A DNA stretch of 64,000 bases from an uncultured Prevotellaceae bacterium (GTDB lineage Bacteria; Bacteroidota; Bacteroidia; Bacteroidales; Bacteroidaceae), in contig OMZS01000005.1 of assembly GCA_900315565.1 (NCBI GenBank), positions 1 through 64,000 on the forward strand, written 5' to 3'. Below the pieces are notes generated by a model. The model was not told the origin of the DNA and did no database searches. It worked only from the letters and a program-made list of their open reading frames with translations. Numbering within the stretch: the stretch's first letter is position 1; the number at the start of each line of letters is the position of its first letter. Below are positions 16,552 to 24,372 of the stretch, piece by piece. A program made the position numbers and the translations under genes.

Positions 16552-16755
16552 ATGCTAAGCGACCTGTTGATGTGGAACAAAATCGGTCGGATTGTTACAT
16601 TGTTGTCAGACCGTCTCAATATCACCCCCGAACTTGCTTTGGATGTGTTTTACACTTCGAAGACTAACGAGTTGTTGCACGATCCCACTACACTTCTATA
16701 TACATTTAGTGATCTTTATATAGTTGATGACGTCGTTCGTGAACTCCAATCATAG
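16552..16755 (+). CDS. DUF3791-like small protein, second copy
   Basis: A 67-residue helical protein starting at the ATG at 16552, five bases after the preceding stop. It contains NKIGRIVTLLSDRLNITPEL, ALDVFYTSKTNELLHDPTTL and FSDLYIVDDVVREL. The FYTSKT...LHDP...SDLYIVDD pattern is the recurrent small partner of DUF3990 genes. A start at 16525 inside the previous gene is also open but less likely. Function unknown; an antitoxin-like role is inferred from context only. Confidence 0.5.
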   Translation: MLSDLLMWNKIGRIVTLLSDRLNITPELALDVFYTSKTNELLHDPTTLLYTFSDLYIVDDVVRELQS

Positions 16756-16785
16756 ACAGGACTCCATCCGTGTTCTTTTCCCCTT

Positions 16786-16853
16786 GAAGTTCTGCGTTCG
16801 ATATTCGCCAAGTCTTCTTTCTGTGCCATCTGTGTAATCTGTGTGACACTTTT
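16786..16853. repeat. ~68-bp dispersed spacer repeat (copy 1)
   Basis: Nearly identical to 18529-18596. Both contain TTGAAGTTC, CGTTCGATATTCGCCAAGTC and TTCTTTCTGTGCCATCTGTG, then TAATCTGTGTGACAC. The two copies lie 1.7 kb apart on either side of the ORF6N gene and the second toxin-antitoxin pair. Related CCATCTGTG text also follows the ORF6N gene (17620-17655). Confidence 0.9.
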
Positions 16854-16975
16854 GTTAGAACTTATAACAGAGTAGGAAGTGAGACATGTTAGCCCCTTGT
16901 CATCATTCGTGAAGCATATTCATGCAACCGTAGTCTATAAAATGGACAATTTCGCCGCAAGCGACTCAAAAAATA

Positions 16976-17578
16976 ATGAACGATATAACAAAGAACAACT
17001 CTGAAGCGAACCTCATTCCTTTTAAGGATGTAGAGGATAGAATAGTTGTGTTGCGCAACCAGAAAGTGCTGTTGGATCGTGATGTGGCAGAGTTGTATGG
17101 TGTACAGACCAGAGAGATCAATCAGGCTGTGCGTAACAACCCACGCAAGTTTCGTGAAGGGTATATGTTTGAATTATCATCAGAAGAATCTTCATTTCTA
17201 AGATCAAAACTTTTGACCTTAGAACAAGCCAACGGTAAAGGACGTTATAGTAAATATAATTTCAAGGCATTCACAGAACGAGGCCTTTACATGCTTGCTA
17301 CTATCTTGAAATCACAAAGAGCAGAGAATGCAACCATCGCTATCATCGAGACATTTACAAAGGTACGTGAACTCAAACGTGAGTTGCTCGAATTACACAA
17401 GGAGGCTGACAAGGAGAAACAAAAGACGAAAATGCAACATTTCGGTGAAGTCCTCACCGACATCGTGATGCCAGATTTGCAAACATCAGAAACAGAGTCC
17501 TCTCTTGAGATAAACTTCCTCATCGGAAAGATCAAGCATACAGTTAAGCGTGTCCGCAAGGAAGAACCTAAAAAATAG
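16976..17578 (+). CDS. ORF6N-domain DNA-binding-like protein
   Basis: A 200-residue protein with an N-terminal ORF6N domain: DRIVVLRNQKVLLDRDVAEL, YGVQTREINQAVRNNPRKF and FTERGLYMLATILKS, as in phage antirepressor-like proteins. The C-terminal ~70 residues form a charged coiled coil ending in LEINFLIGKIKHTVKRVRKE. ORF6N proteins are often phage- or island-borne regulators; no target is visible here. Its last 113 bp are duplicated at 21943-22056, 4.4 kb downstream, at the truncated end of the GH43 gene, so recombination has acted here. Confidence 0.85.
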   Translation: MNDITKNNSEANLIPFKDVEDRIVVLRNQKVLLDRDVAELYGVQTREINQAVRNNPRKFREGYMFELSSEESSFLRSKLLTLEQANGKGRYSKYNFKAFTERGLYMLATILKSQRAENATIAIIETFTKVRELKRELLELHKEADKEKQKTKMQHFGEVLTDIVMPDLQTSETESSLEINFLIGKIKHTVKRVRKEEPKK

Positions 17579-17742
17579 ATATTATTATAAGTCCAATCCG
17601 CGTAAACCGCAAGGTTTCTATCTGTGCCATCTGTGCCATCCGTGTGACACTTTTCCGCTTCTTTCGTTGTTGAATATTTTTTGAACAGATTTGTTGGATG
17701 ACTTGCTGATGGCGGTAAATCTTTATAAAGATATAGTAATTA

Positions 17743-18123
17743 ATGAGATCTCTAATGAAACAGAAGAACTATCCCTTGTTAGAATCTGAAACAGAGAAGG
17801 CTACGGAACCAATGCCTGCGGGTTCGTATCATCATAGAATCTCCCCGTTAGATGCGCTTTGGTCAATATATCAGTCTCAATCAAAAAGAGTTCGCAAAGC
17901 ATTCCGTCAGCGAATTCTGGAAGAAGAAAAGGCTGATAAACTTCAATCAGAGATGCGTGCTTACGAGTTACAGTTACCATCCGAGACAAAGGAGTCGGTA
18001 CATCTCTTCACAAAGACAATTAAGAAAGCAGTGAATGATGTGCGTCAGGCCGCCTTTGATCATACCCATGTTGGAAGAAATGCTGACGATTTCCTGGCAG
18101 AGTTAGAACAAGAAGAGGCATGA
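17743..18123 (+). CDS. Putative antitoxin of a RelE/ParE-type pair (copy 2)
   Basis: 126 residues, longer than its paralogue at 11608. Shared core: ISPLDALWSIYQSQSKRVRK and RQRILEEEK, and a C-terminal GRNADDFLAELEQEE. The N-terminal ~30 residues and a middle segment (YELQLPSETKESVHLF) are extra. It overlaps the toxin start by 4 bp (ATGA), which supports translational coupling. No DNA-binding motif is recognised. It could equally start at the ATG four codons downstream. Confidence 0.7.
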   Translation: MRSLMKQKNYPLLESETEKATEPMPAGSYHHRISPLDALWSIYQSQSKRVRKAFRQRILEEEKADKLQSEMRAYELQLPSETKESVHLFTKTIKKAVNDVRQAAFDHTHVGRNADDFLAELEQEEA

Positions 18124-18455
18124 AGGTCGCTGTCTATACGCATCCGGAATTTGAGCGTCAGTTCAAGCGTTTTAGAAAGAAGTATCATTCACTGGTTGAT
18201 GATTATCGTTGTTTTCTTGAAAAAATAAAGGAAAATCCTTTTCAGGGTGTTAGTCTTGGGAATGGCATTAGGAAGGTTCGTTTTGGTGTTTCTTCCAAAG
18301 GAGGCAGTAAAAGTGGAGGAATGCGTGTTATCACTTTTTCCTTGAACAAGGTAAACGATGATATTTATGAGCTAACGCTACTCTACATATACGATAAAAG
18401 CGAGATGGGCAACGTTTCCGACAAGTATATCCAGTATTTACTAGACAAGGAATGA
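18120..18455 (+). CDS. RelE/ParE-family toxin (copy 2)
   Basis: A 111-residue paralogue of the toxin at 11862. It has HPEFERQFKRFRKKYHSLVD, SLGNGIRKVRFGVSSKGG, KSGGMRVITFSL and LTLLYIYDKSEMGNVSDKYI. The conserved basic SSKG/KSGG/RVIT strand is where RelE-like toxins place catalytic or RNA-contacting residues. mRNA cleavage versus gyrase poisoning is undecided. It is followed by dispersed spacer repeats, then the start of the AT-rich polysaccharide locus. Confidence 0.8.
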   Translation: MKVAVYTHPEFERQFKRFRKKYHSLVDDYRCFLEKIKENPFQGVSLGNGIRKVRFGVSSKGGSKSGGMRVITFSLNKVNDDIYELTLLYIYDKSEMGNVSDKYIQYLLDKE

Positions 18456-18528
18456 TATGTTTGTCCGATCCGCTCAAACCGCAAGGTTTCTATCTGTGCC
18501 ATCTGTGTAATCCGTGTTCGTTTACCTA

Positions 18529-18596
18529 TTGAAGTTCCGCGTTCGATATTCGCCAAGTCTTCTTTCTGTGCCATCTGTGTAATCTGTGTGACACTC
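18529..18596. repeat. ~68-bp dispersed spacer repeat (copy 2)
   Basis: Second copy of the 16786-16853 repeat, differing at only a few bases. Just before it (18463-18520) is a copy of the 17591-17655 spacer (AACCGCAAGGTTTCTATCTG, then CCATCTGTG). The whole block after the ORF6N gene has therefore been copied after the toxin gene. Confidence 0.9.
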
Positions 18597-18639
18597 TTCA
18601 ATTGTCAATTATCAATTAAAGAAGCGCTTTGTGTCCGTA

Positions 18640-18681
18640 ACTCACGGTGTTAATTCCGTAACTCGCGGAGATATATTCAAA
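18640..18681 (+). repeat. 21-bp-phased repeat, two units, upstream of MBOAT gene
   Basis: Two adjacent 21-bp units begin ACTCACGG (18640) and ACTCGCGG (18661), each with an AT-rich tail, followed by the MBOAT start 50 bp on. The CGG cores are exactly 21 bp apart. The same family occurs at 22158-22223 and, reversed, at 62947-63115. Confidence 0.7.
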
Positions 18682-18730
18682 TTTTTCTGTAATAAGCACT
18701 TATACTTATTAGCCATAAACAGTATAGATA

Positions 18731-20131
18731 ATGCCATTTAATAGTTTTAATTTTTGGCTAGTTTTTCCTCTCATTTTCAGTTTTTATTGGCTGATTCCGA
18801 GCAAATATGCTAGTTATAAGAAATGGTATCTCATATTCATCAGTTATTTGCTGTATATGAATTGGAAGCCCGCATTCGCTTTAGTGTTGTTTTGGGTTAC
18901 CTGTGCAACGTTTTTTGGAGCAAAGGTGTTATTTGGCAATGAGAAAAAGAAATCCTGTCATCTGATATGGCTATTCAGTTTGATGTCGTTATTCCCATTG
19001 TTGGCTTTCAAATACTACAATTTTATTAATGAGAATGTGACATTGGGGTTAGAGCAAATTGGGCTGCATTTTGCCCTTCCTGGCTTAAACTGGGCTGTTC
19101 CTATCGGAATATCTTTCTTTACATTTCAGGCTGTAGGCTATCTTTTTGATGTTTATTATAAGCGAATCCAACCCGAAAAGTCATTTACCGATTATGTGCT
19201 TTTCGTTTCTTTCTTTCCCCAGGTTACTTCAGGTCCAATAAGCAAGGCTTCTGAACTGTTACCTCAAATAAAGAATCCCCAACCCTTCAATTATCGGCAA
19301 GGGGTGGATGGTTTAAAACTCCTCTTGTGGGGAATGTTCATTAAGTTGGTCGTTGCCGACAGACTTGGTTTGTATGTCGATGTCGTTTATTCAAACTATG
19401 TCCATTATTCTGGTTTTTGTTGTTTGTTGGCAAGTATATTCTACACGTTCCAGATTTATGGAGATTTTGCTGGCTACTCTTTGATGGCTATGGGAATAGC
19501 CAAAACACTTGGATATGATATTATTAATAACTTCAGACAACCTTATTTGTCGGTAAGTGTAACTGATTTTTGGCGTAGATGGCACATCTCCCTTTCCCGT
19601 TGGTTGAAAGACTATGTTTATATTCCATTAGGAGGAAGCCGATGCAGTAAGATTAAGAATTATTGGAACATCTTCATTACTTTTTTAGTGAGTGGTATTT
19701 GGCACGGTGCCAATTGGACATTTATCGTCTGGGGCATCATGCATGGTGTTGCCCAAATCATAGAAAAAGCTTTGGGGTGTCAGAAATGCGAAAGCAAGAA
19801 CATCTTGATTCGGTTTACCCGTATTTTTATCACCTTTGCAATAGTCAACTTTGCTTGGATTTTCTTCAGAATGCCATCACTAAATGAGGCTTTTAGTATT
19901 ATTGGAAAGATGTTCACGAGTTTCAATACAGGGCAGTTCCTCACCCATGAGTTAACATCCATCAAGATAGCGTTACCTATAATGGTGATCTACGATTTGA
20001 TGACAGAATACAGTTTGTTTAAAAGATTCCAAACACCCATCATAAAATGGTGTGCTTGCGTGGCATTGTTTGTTCTGATTCTGCTGATAGGTGTTTTGGA
20101 TAGTGGCCAGTTTATCTACGTGAGTTTTTAA
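18731..20131 (+). CDS. MBOAT-family O-acyltransferase (AlgI/DltB-like)
   Basis: A 466-residue polytopic inner-membrane protein predicted to pass an acyl group across the membrane onto a polysaccharide hydroxyl. It has the family start NSFNFWLVFPLIFSFYWLIP, the motif PVGISFFTFQ in the variant PIGISFFTFQAVGYLFDVYY, VSFFPQVTSGPISKASELLP, FWRRWHISLSRWLKDYVYIP, and the catalytic-histidine region SGIWHGANWTFIVWGIMHG. The stop codon overlaps the start of the next gene (TAATG), an SGNH-like partner, as in other MBOAT systems where the partner completes transfer outside the membrane. It is the first gene of the AT-rich locus. A second such pair occurs at 43806-46141. Confidence 0.9.
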   Translation: MPFNSFNFWLVFPLIFSFYWLIPSKYASYKKWYLIFISYLLYMNWKPAFALVLFWVTCATFFGAKVLFGNEKKKSCHLIWLFSLMSLFPLLAFKYYNFINENVTLGLEQIGLHFALPGLNWAVPIGISFFTFQAVGYLFDVYYKRIQPEKSFTDYVLFVSFFPQVTSGPISKASELLPQIKNPQPFNYRQGVDGLKLLLWGMFIKLVVADRLGLYVDVVYSNYVHYSGFCCLLASIFYTFQIYGDFAGYSLMAMGIAKTLGYDIINNFRQPYLSVSVTDFWRRWHISLSRWLKDYVYIPLGGSRCSKIKNYWNIFITFLVSGIWHGANWTFIVWGIMHGVAQIIEKALGCQKCESKNILIRFTRIFITFAIVNFAWIFFRMPSLNEAFSIIGKMFTSFNTGQFLTHELTSIKIALPIMVIYDLMTEYSLFKRFQTPIIKWCACVALFVLILLIGVLDSGQFIYVSF

Positions 20132-21021
20132 TGAAACGTTATCTATTAAGAATATTTCTTTTCTTCTTCATAGTTGCTATCGTTGATTTTATATTCGGAA
20201 AGTCTTGTGATTATTTGTATAAACAGGTCAAAACAGGAGATAGCAAAGATAACTATGCTGTTTTTAATAGTATTACTGCAGACATAATAGTTATAGGGTC
20301 GTCCCGTTCTTGTCATCACTACAATTCGCAGATTCTATCAGATAGTTTGCACTTGAGTTGTTTTAATTGTGGTAGTGACGGGTTGGGTATATTTAATATG
20401 TATGGAAGACTAGTGAGTATATGCCAAAGAAAAATCCCTAAAATAGTGATTTACGATGTTTTTGCTCCTAATGAATTGTATGATTTAGATAATTTTAGAG
20501 ATTTAGATGGTTTAAAACCTTTTTGTAATGATGATTCTATCTCTTCAATTTTGTGTAAAGTTAATCCGATAGAAAAAATAAAATTAGCATCACGCCTTTA
20601 CCGTTATAATACTAAAATTTTTCAAATAGTTCGTGACTTGCTTGTCAATAAATCCCAGAAGATAAATGGCTTTGAACCATTGTATAAAACAATGGATTAT
20701 ACTCCATCTCCTTTTAGGAGCAAATATGATAATAAAGATCCTGATAGTTTGAAGTTGAAATATGTTTATAAAGTTATAGAGTTGTCAAAGAAAAAGAAAT
20801 TCAAATTATTTTTTAGTATTTCTCCATGGTATCAGGCTACAAACGATGATGATTATACTGTTTTAAAAGAGATTTGTAAAAAAGAAGGAATTACTCTTAT
20901 AAACTATTATACGAAAAAGGATATCAATACAAATAAAGAGTTATTTGCTGATCCTGCTCATTTGAATGCTTCAGGTGCAGATGTGTTTTCTAAGCAGATA
21001 GTATCTTTTTTAAAGGATTAG
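20131..21021 (+). CDS. SGNH/GDSL-like partner of the MBOAT acyltransferase
   Basis: A 296-residue protein with one N-terminal hydrophobic anchor (LRIFLFFFIVAIVDFIF) and an extracytoplasmic SGNH-like domain. The nucleophile block is ADIIVIGSSRSCHHY near residue 50 and the closing Asp-x-x-His is FADPAHLNASGAD near residue 275. Such proteins (DltD, AlgJ/AlgX and relatives) accept an acyl group from the MBOAT and place it on a glycan, or hydrolyse it. It overlaps the MBOAT stop by one base. Codon use is AT-rich like the rest of the locus. Similar in layout to the protein at 45230 (GASRA, DYNHLN). Confidence 0.75.
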   Translation: MKRYLLRIFLFFFIVAIVDFIFGKSCDYLYKQVKTGDSKDNYAVFNSITADIIVIGSSRSCHHYNSQILSDSLHLSCFNCGSDGLGIFNMYGRLVSICQRKIPKIVIYDVFAPNELYDLDNFRDLDGLKPFCNDDSISSILCKVNPIEKIKLASRLYRYNTKIFQIVRDLLVNKSQKINGFEPLYKTMDYTPSPFRSKYDNKDPDSLKLKYVYKVIELSKKKKFKLFFSISPWYQATNDDDYTVLKEICKKEGITLINYYTKKDINTNKELFADPAHLNASGADVFSKQIVSFLKD

Positions 21022-21058
21022 TAACAGATTTGCCGATTCAATATTCTCTAACATTTTC

Positions 21059-21946
21059 ATGCATCTAACATTACGATTTATCTTCATAGTTGTTCTTTTT
21101 TTATTAAAGGAATACTATGCTTTTCCTGCCGATTGGGTAATTAATCCTATTATTCCAACCAGTTTGCCAGACCCTACAATTATAAAAGGAGAAGACGGCT
21201 TTTACTATCTGTATGCAACCGAAGATGTCAGGAATATTCCCATTTACCAGTCCTACAATCTGTTAGAATGGCGGTTTGTAGGTACTGCTTTTACTGACGA
21301 GACCCGTCCTACATTTCTTGAAAAAGGCCATCTGTGGGCTCCCGATATTAATAGAATTAACGGTAAGTATGTTATGTATTATTCTTTGTCAAAAGCAGGT
21401 GAGCTTCATACAAATGGTATTGGGGTGGCAGTAGCAGACAATCCGTGGGGACCTTTTACAGACAAAGGGAAGTTGTTTACGAGCGATGAGATTGGTGTGG
21501 TGAACAGTATAGACCCATTTTTCTTTGAAGATTATGGCCACAACTATCTTTTTTGGGGTAGCCATTATGGCATTTACGGGATAGAACTTAGCAATGACGG
21601 ACTTTCAATTAAAGAAGGAGCCGAAAAGAAGCAGATAGGGAGTTCGCTGATAGAAGGAACCTGCATTGTAAAACATGATGATTGGTATTTTCTCATAGGA
21701 TCGGCAGGAACCTGCTGTTCTGGTTTGAATAGCACCTATCATGTAGTTGTTGCCAGATCCGAGAACCTCTTCGGTCCTTACAAGGATAAGAAAGGGCGAA
21801 ATGCTTTGAGCAATGGCTTTTCAATGCTGTTACAAGGGACAGATTATTTTGTGGGCCCCGGGCATAATTCCGAGTTTGTAGAAGATGAAGTAGGAGAGAA
21901 TTGGGTGTTTTATCACAGTTACATTAACGACGAAATGTCCTCATGA
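21059..21946 (+). pseudogene. GH43-family glycoside hydrolase, 3' end lost
   Basis: It encodes a signal-anchored protein with a five-bladed GH43-type propeller: base aspartate in SLPDPTIIKGEDGFYYLYAT, the middle aspartate in NSIDPFFFEDYGHNYLFWGS, and the acid glutamate in LIEGTCIVKHDDWYFLIGS. HNSEFVEDEVGENWVFYHSY is the usual final blade. The protein then stops at NDEMSS, about 40 residues before the normal closing strand, exactly where DNA homologous to the ORF6N 3' end begins (about 21940). All three catalytic acids are present, so activity is possible, but loss of the closing strand makes stability doubtful. Intact relatives act on arabinan or xylan-type glycans. Confidence 0.75.
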
Positions 21947-22056
21947 TGCCAGATTTGCAAACATCAGAAACAGAGTCCTCTCTTGAAATAAACTTCCTTA
22001 TCGGAAAGATCAAACATACAGTCAAACGTGTCCGCAAGGAAGACCCCAACAAATAG
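21943..22056 (+). pseudogene. Duplicated 3' fragment of the ORF6N gene
   Basis: From the ATG at 21943 the sequence repeats the last ~37 codons of the ORF6N gene at 17578 with roughly nine in ten bases identical (MPDLQTSETESSLEINFLIG, KIKHTVKRVRKED, stop). It could encode a 37-residue peptide but has no obvious ribosome site. It marks a recombination junction with the truncated GH43 gene. Confidence 0.9.
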
Positions 22057-22362
22057 ATATGTTTAAAGTCCAACTCGTAGGATGCTATGAAACTATATCA
22101 GCGTCATCTGCTACAATCTGCGGAATCCGCGGAAGAACGCCATCTGCGCTATCGAAGAATCACGGTAATATTTTCCTAAAGTACGGTAAAATTTTCGTTA
22201 CTCACGGTAATATTTGACTCGCAATTAATGAAATCAATAGCATAAATGGATTTCATTATAGTTTTAATGTTGAAATTATAGAGTGAACATAAGGAGCAAG
22301 AAGATTATCTATAGATAAAGGCATAATTTGTTTTTATTAGTGAATAGTTATAATGATATAAT
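22057..22362. other. 306-bp gene-free spacer upstream of the phosphonate operon
   Basis: Holds degenerate copies of the ATCTGCG/CCATCTG spacer text (22105-22150), the 21-bp-phased repeat at 22158-22223, and an AT-rich leader. No perfect TTTG/TAnnTTTG promoter was found; CATAATTTG near 22323 is a weak candidate. Confidence 0.6.
22158..22223 (+). repeat. 21-bp-phased repeat, three units, upstream of PEP mutase gene
   Basis: ACGGTAA cores begin at 22162, 22183 and 22204, exactly 21 bp apart. Consensus ACTCACGGTAATATTNCC, drifting in the tails. Orientation relative to the downstream gene is the same as at 18640. Confidence 0.8.
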
Positions 22363-24372
22363 ATGAAAGCATTAATATTAAATTCAGGTCTCGGTCACCG
22401 CATGGGTGTTATCACAAAAGAGCATCCGAAGTGCATGACGGAGATTTCCGCCCATAACACAATTTTAAGCAGACAGCTGCGTCAATTGGTATCTTTCGGC
22501 ATAGAAGAAGTAGTGATGACTACTGGTTATTATGACAAGGTTCTCGTGGACTATTGTCATGCCTTACACTTGCCGTTGAAGTTCACGTTTGTGAACAATC
22601 CCGTTTATGACCAGACCAACTATATTTACAGCATTTATTGCGCAAAAGAATATTTGAAAGACGATGATATCATTCTGATGCATGGCGATTTGGTCTTTGA
22701 AAACCTTGTGATGGAAGCTATTGTGGAAAACGAAAACAGTTGTATGGCTGTTAGCAGTACACTCTCGCTACCTGAAAAGGACTTCAAGGCTGTTATTAAA
22801 AACGAGTGTATAGACAAGATAGGAATAGAATTCTTTGATAATGCTATGGCTGCTCAACCTCTGTATAAAATCTTAAAAGGCGACTGGCTTCTATGGCTTG
22901 CTAATATAGAGAAATATTGTGAGACCGACAATCGTAAATGTTATGCAGAAAACGCTTTTAACGAAGTCAGCAACCAATGCAAAATATACCCAGTAGATGT
23001 TAAAGATATGCTTTGCGCAGAAATAGATACGCCTGAAGATCTTGACTTTGTCACCAAAAAATTGGCGAAAGTTAACGAGCGTACCGTCTATATGTCATTT
23101 TCTACAGAATATATTCATTCTGGGCATATGGCAATTATTAATAAAGCAAAGCGTTTAGGGCGTCTTATTATAGGCGTTTTATCTGATGAAGCCGTTGCTA
23201 GCTATAAGCGATTCCCAATGATTCCTTATGAAGAACGTAAGGCTCTTTTAGAGAATATTTCAGGCGTAGAACGTGTGATTGAGCAAAAAACACTCTCCTA
23301 TGTGGATAATCTGCGTACTTTAAAACCTGACTATGTAGTTCATGGCAACGATTGGTGTGAAGGTTTTCAAAAACCTATTCGTCAGGAAGTTTGTGAAGTG
23401 CTTTCCGAATATGGTGGAAAACTCATTGAATATCCATATAGTAACAACCCAATGTATAAGGAACTGGATGCCAACCATCGGGCAGAAGCATCTATGCCTG
23501 ATGTTCGCCGAAGCAGACTACGCAAACTTATCAACATGAAAGGACTTGTCACGGCTATGGAGGCTCATAGTGGTATTACAGGTCTTATTGTCGAGAATAC
23601 GAAGGTGCTTCAGAACGGTAAAACTTTCCAGTTCGATGCGATGTGGCTGTCTTCGCTCTGTGACTCTACGGCGAAAGGAAAACCCGACATAGAACTTGTC
23701 GATATGACCTCGCGTTTCCGTACTATAGATGACATTATGGAAGTAACGACTAAACCCATCATCTTTGATGGTGATACAGGGGGGCTAACGGAACATTTTG
23801 TTTATACAGTTCGTTCCTTGGAACGCATGGGGGTCTCCATGGTTATAATCGAGGATAAGACAGGCCTAAAGAAAAACTCCCTGTTCGGCACAGAGGTTAA
23901 GCAAACACAGGCATCTATTCCTGATTTCTGTGAGAAGATACGTGCTGGTAAACGAGCCCAAAAGACGAAGGAGTTTATGATTTGTGCACGTATTGAATCT
24001 TTAATTTTAGAACGAGGTATGGAGGATGCATTAGAGCGTGCTTTTGCTTTCAGTGAGGCTGGTGCTGATGCTATTATGATTCACTCACGCAAAAAGGATC
24101 CTGCTGAAATATTCGAATTCGTGGACAATTTCCGTAAAAAGAACTCAACAACTCCTATTGTGGTTGTACCCACAAGTTTCAATACTGTTACAGAAGCAGA
24201 GTTCAAGAAACGTGGCGTGAATGTTGTCATTTATGCTAATCAACTTACTCGCACAGGTTTTCCAGCAATGCTAGATGCAGCACGTACTATTCTGAAGTAT
24301 CACCGTGCCAAAGAGTGTGACGACAAGTGTATGCCTATCAAGGAAATAATAACGCTAATACCTGAGGAATAA
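22363..24372 (+). CDS. Phosphoenolpyruvate mutase fused to two nucleotidyltransferase domains
   Basis: A 669-residue three-domain cytosolic protein. Residues ~1-235 are an NTP-transferase of the LicC type (MKALILNSGLGHRMGVITKE, HPKCMTEI, LMHGDLVF, EIDTPEDLDFV). Residues ~240-375 are a cytidylyltransferase-like domain with HSGH at ~251-254 and PDYVVHGNDW. Residues ~390-669 are PEP mutase of the isocitrate-lyase superfamily, with the diagnostic EDKTGLKKNS (EDKxxxxxNS) near 497-506 and FDGDTGG for metal binding. PEP mutase forms the C-P bond (PEP to phosphonopyruvate). A LicC-like domain fused to PEP mutase is known to make CMP esters of phosphonates (PntC type), so this protein may both begin the pathway and activate its end product. 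The stop overlaps the decarboxylase start (TAATG). Confidence 0.92.
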   Translation: MKALILNSGLGHRMGVITKEHPKCMTEISAHNTILSRQLRQLVSFGIEEVVMTTGYYDKVLVDYCHALHLPLKFTFVNNPVYDQTNYIYSIYCAKEYLKDDDIILMHGDLVFENLVMEAIVENENSCMAVSSTLSLPEKDFKAVIKNECIDKIGIEFFDNAMAAQPLYKILKGDWLLWLANIEKYCETDNRKCYAENAFNEVSNQCKIYPVDVKDMLCAEIDTPEDLDFVTKKLAKVNERTVYMSFSTEYIHSGHMAIINKAKRLGRLIIGVLSDEAVASYKRFPMIPYEERKALLENISGVERVIEQKTLSYVDNLRTLKPDYVVHGNDWCEGFQKPIRQEVCEVLSEYGGKLIEYPYSNNPMYKELDANHRAEASMPDVRRSRLRKLINMKGLVTAMEAHSGITGLIVENTKVLQNGKTFQFDAMWLSSLCDSTAKGKPDIELVDMTSRFRTIDDIMEVTTKPIIFDGDTGGLTEHFVYTVRSLERMGVSMVIIEDKTGLKKNSLFGTEVKQTQASIPDFCEKIRAGKRAQKTKEFMICARIESLILERGMEDALERAFAFSEAGADAIMIHSRKKDPAEIFEFVDNFRKKNSTTPIVVVPTSFNTVTEAEFKKRGVNVVIYANQLTRTGFPAMLDAARTILKYHRAKECDDKCMPIKEIITLIPEE

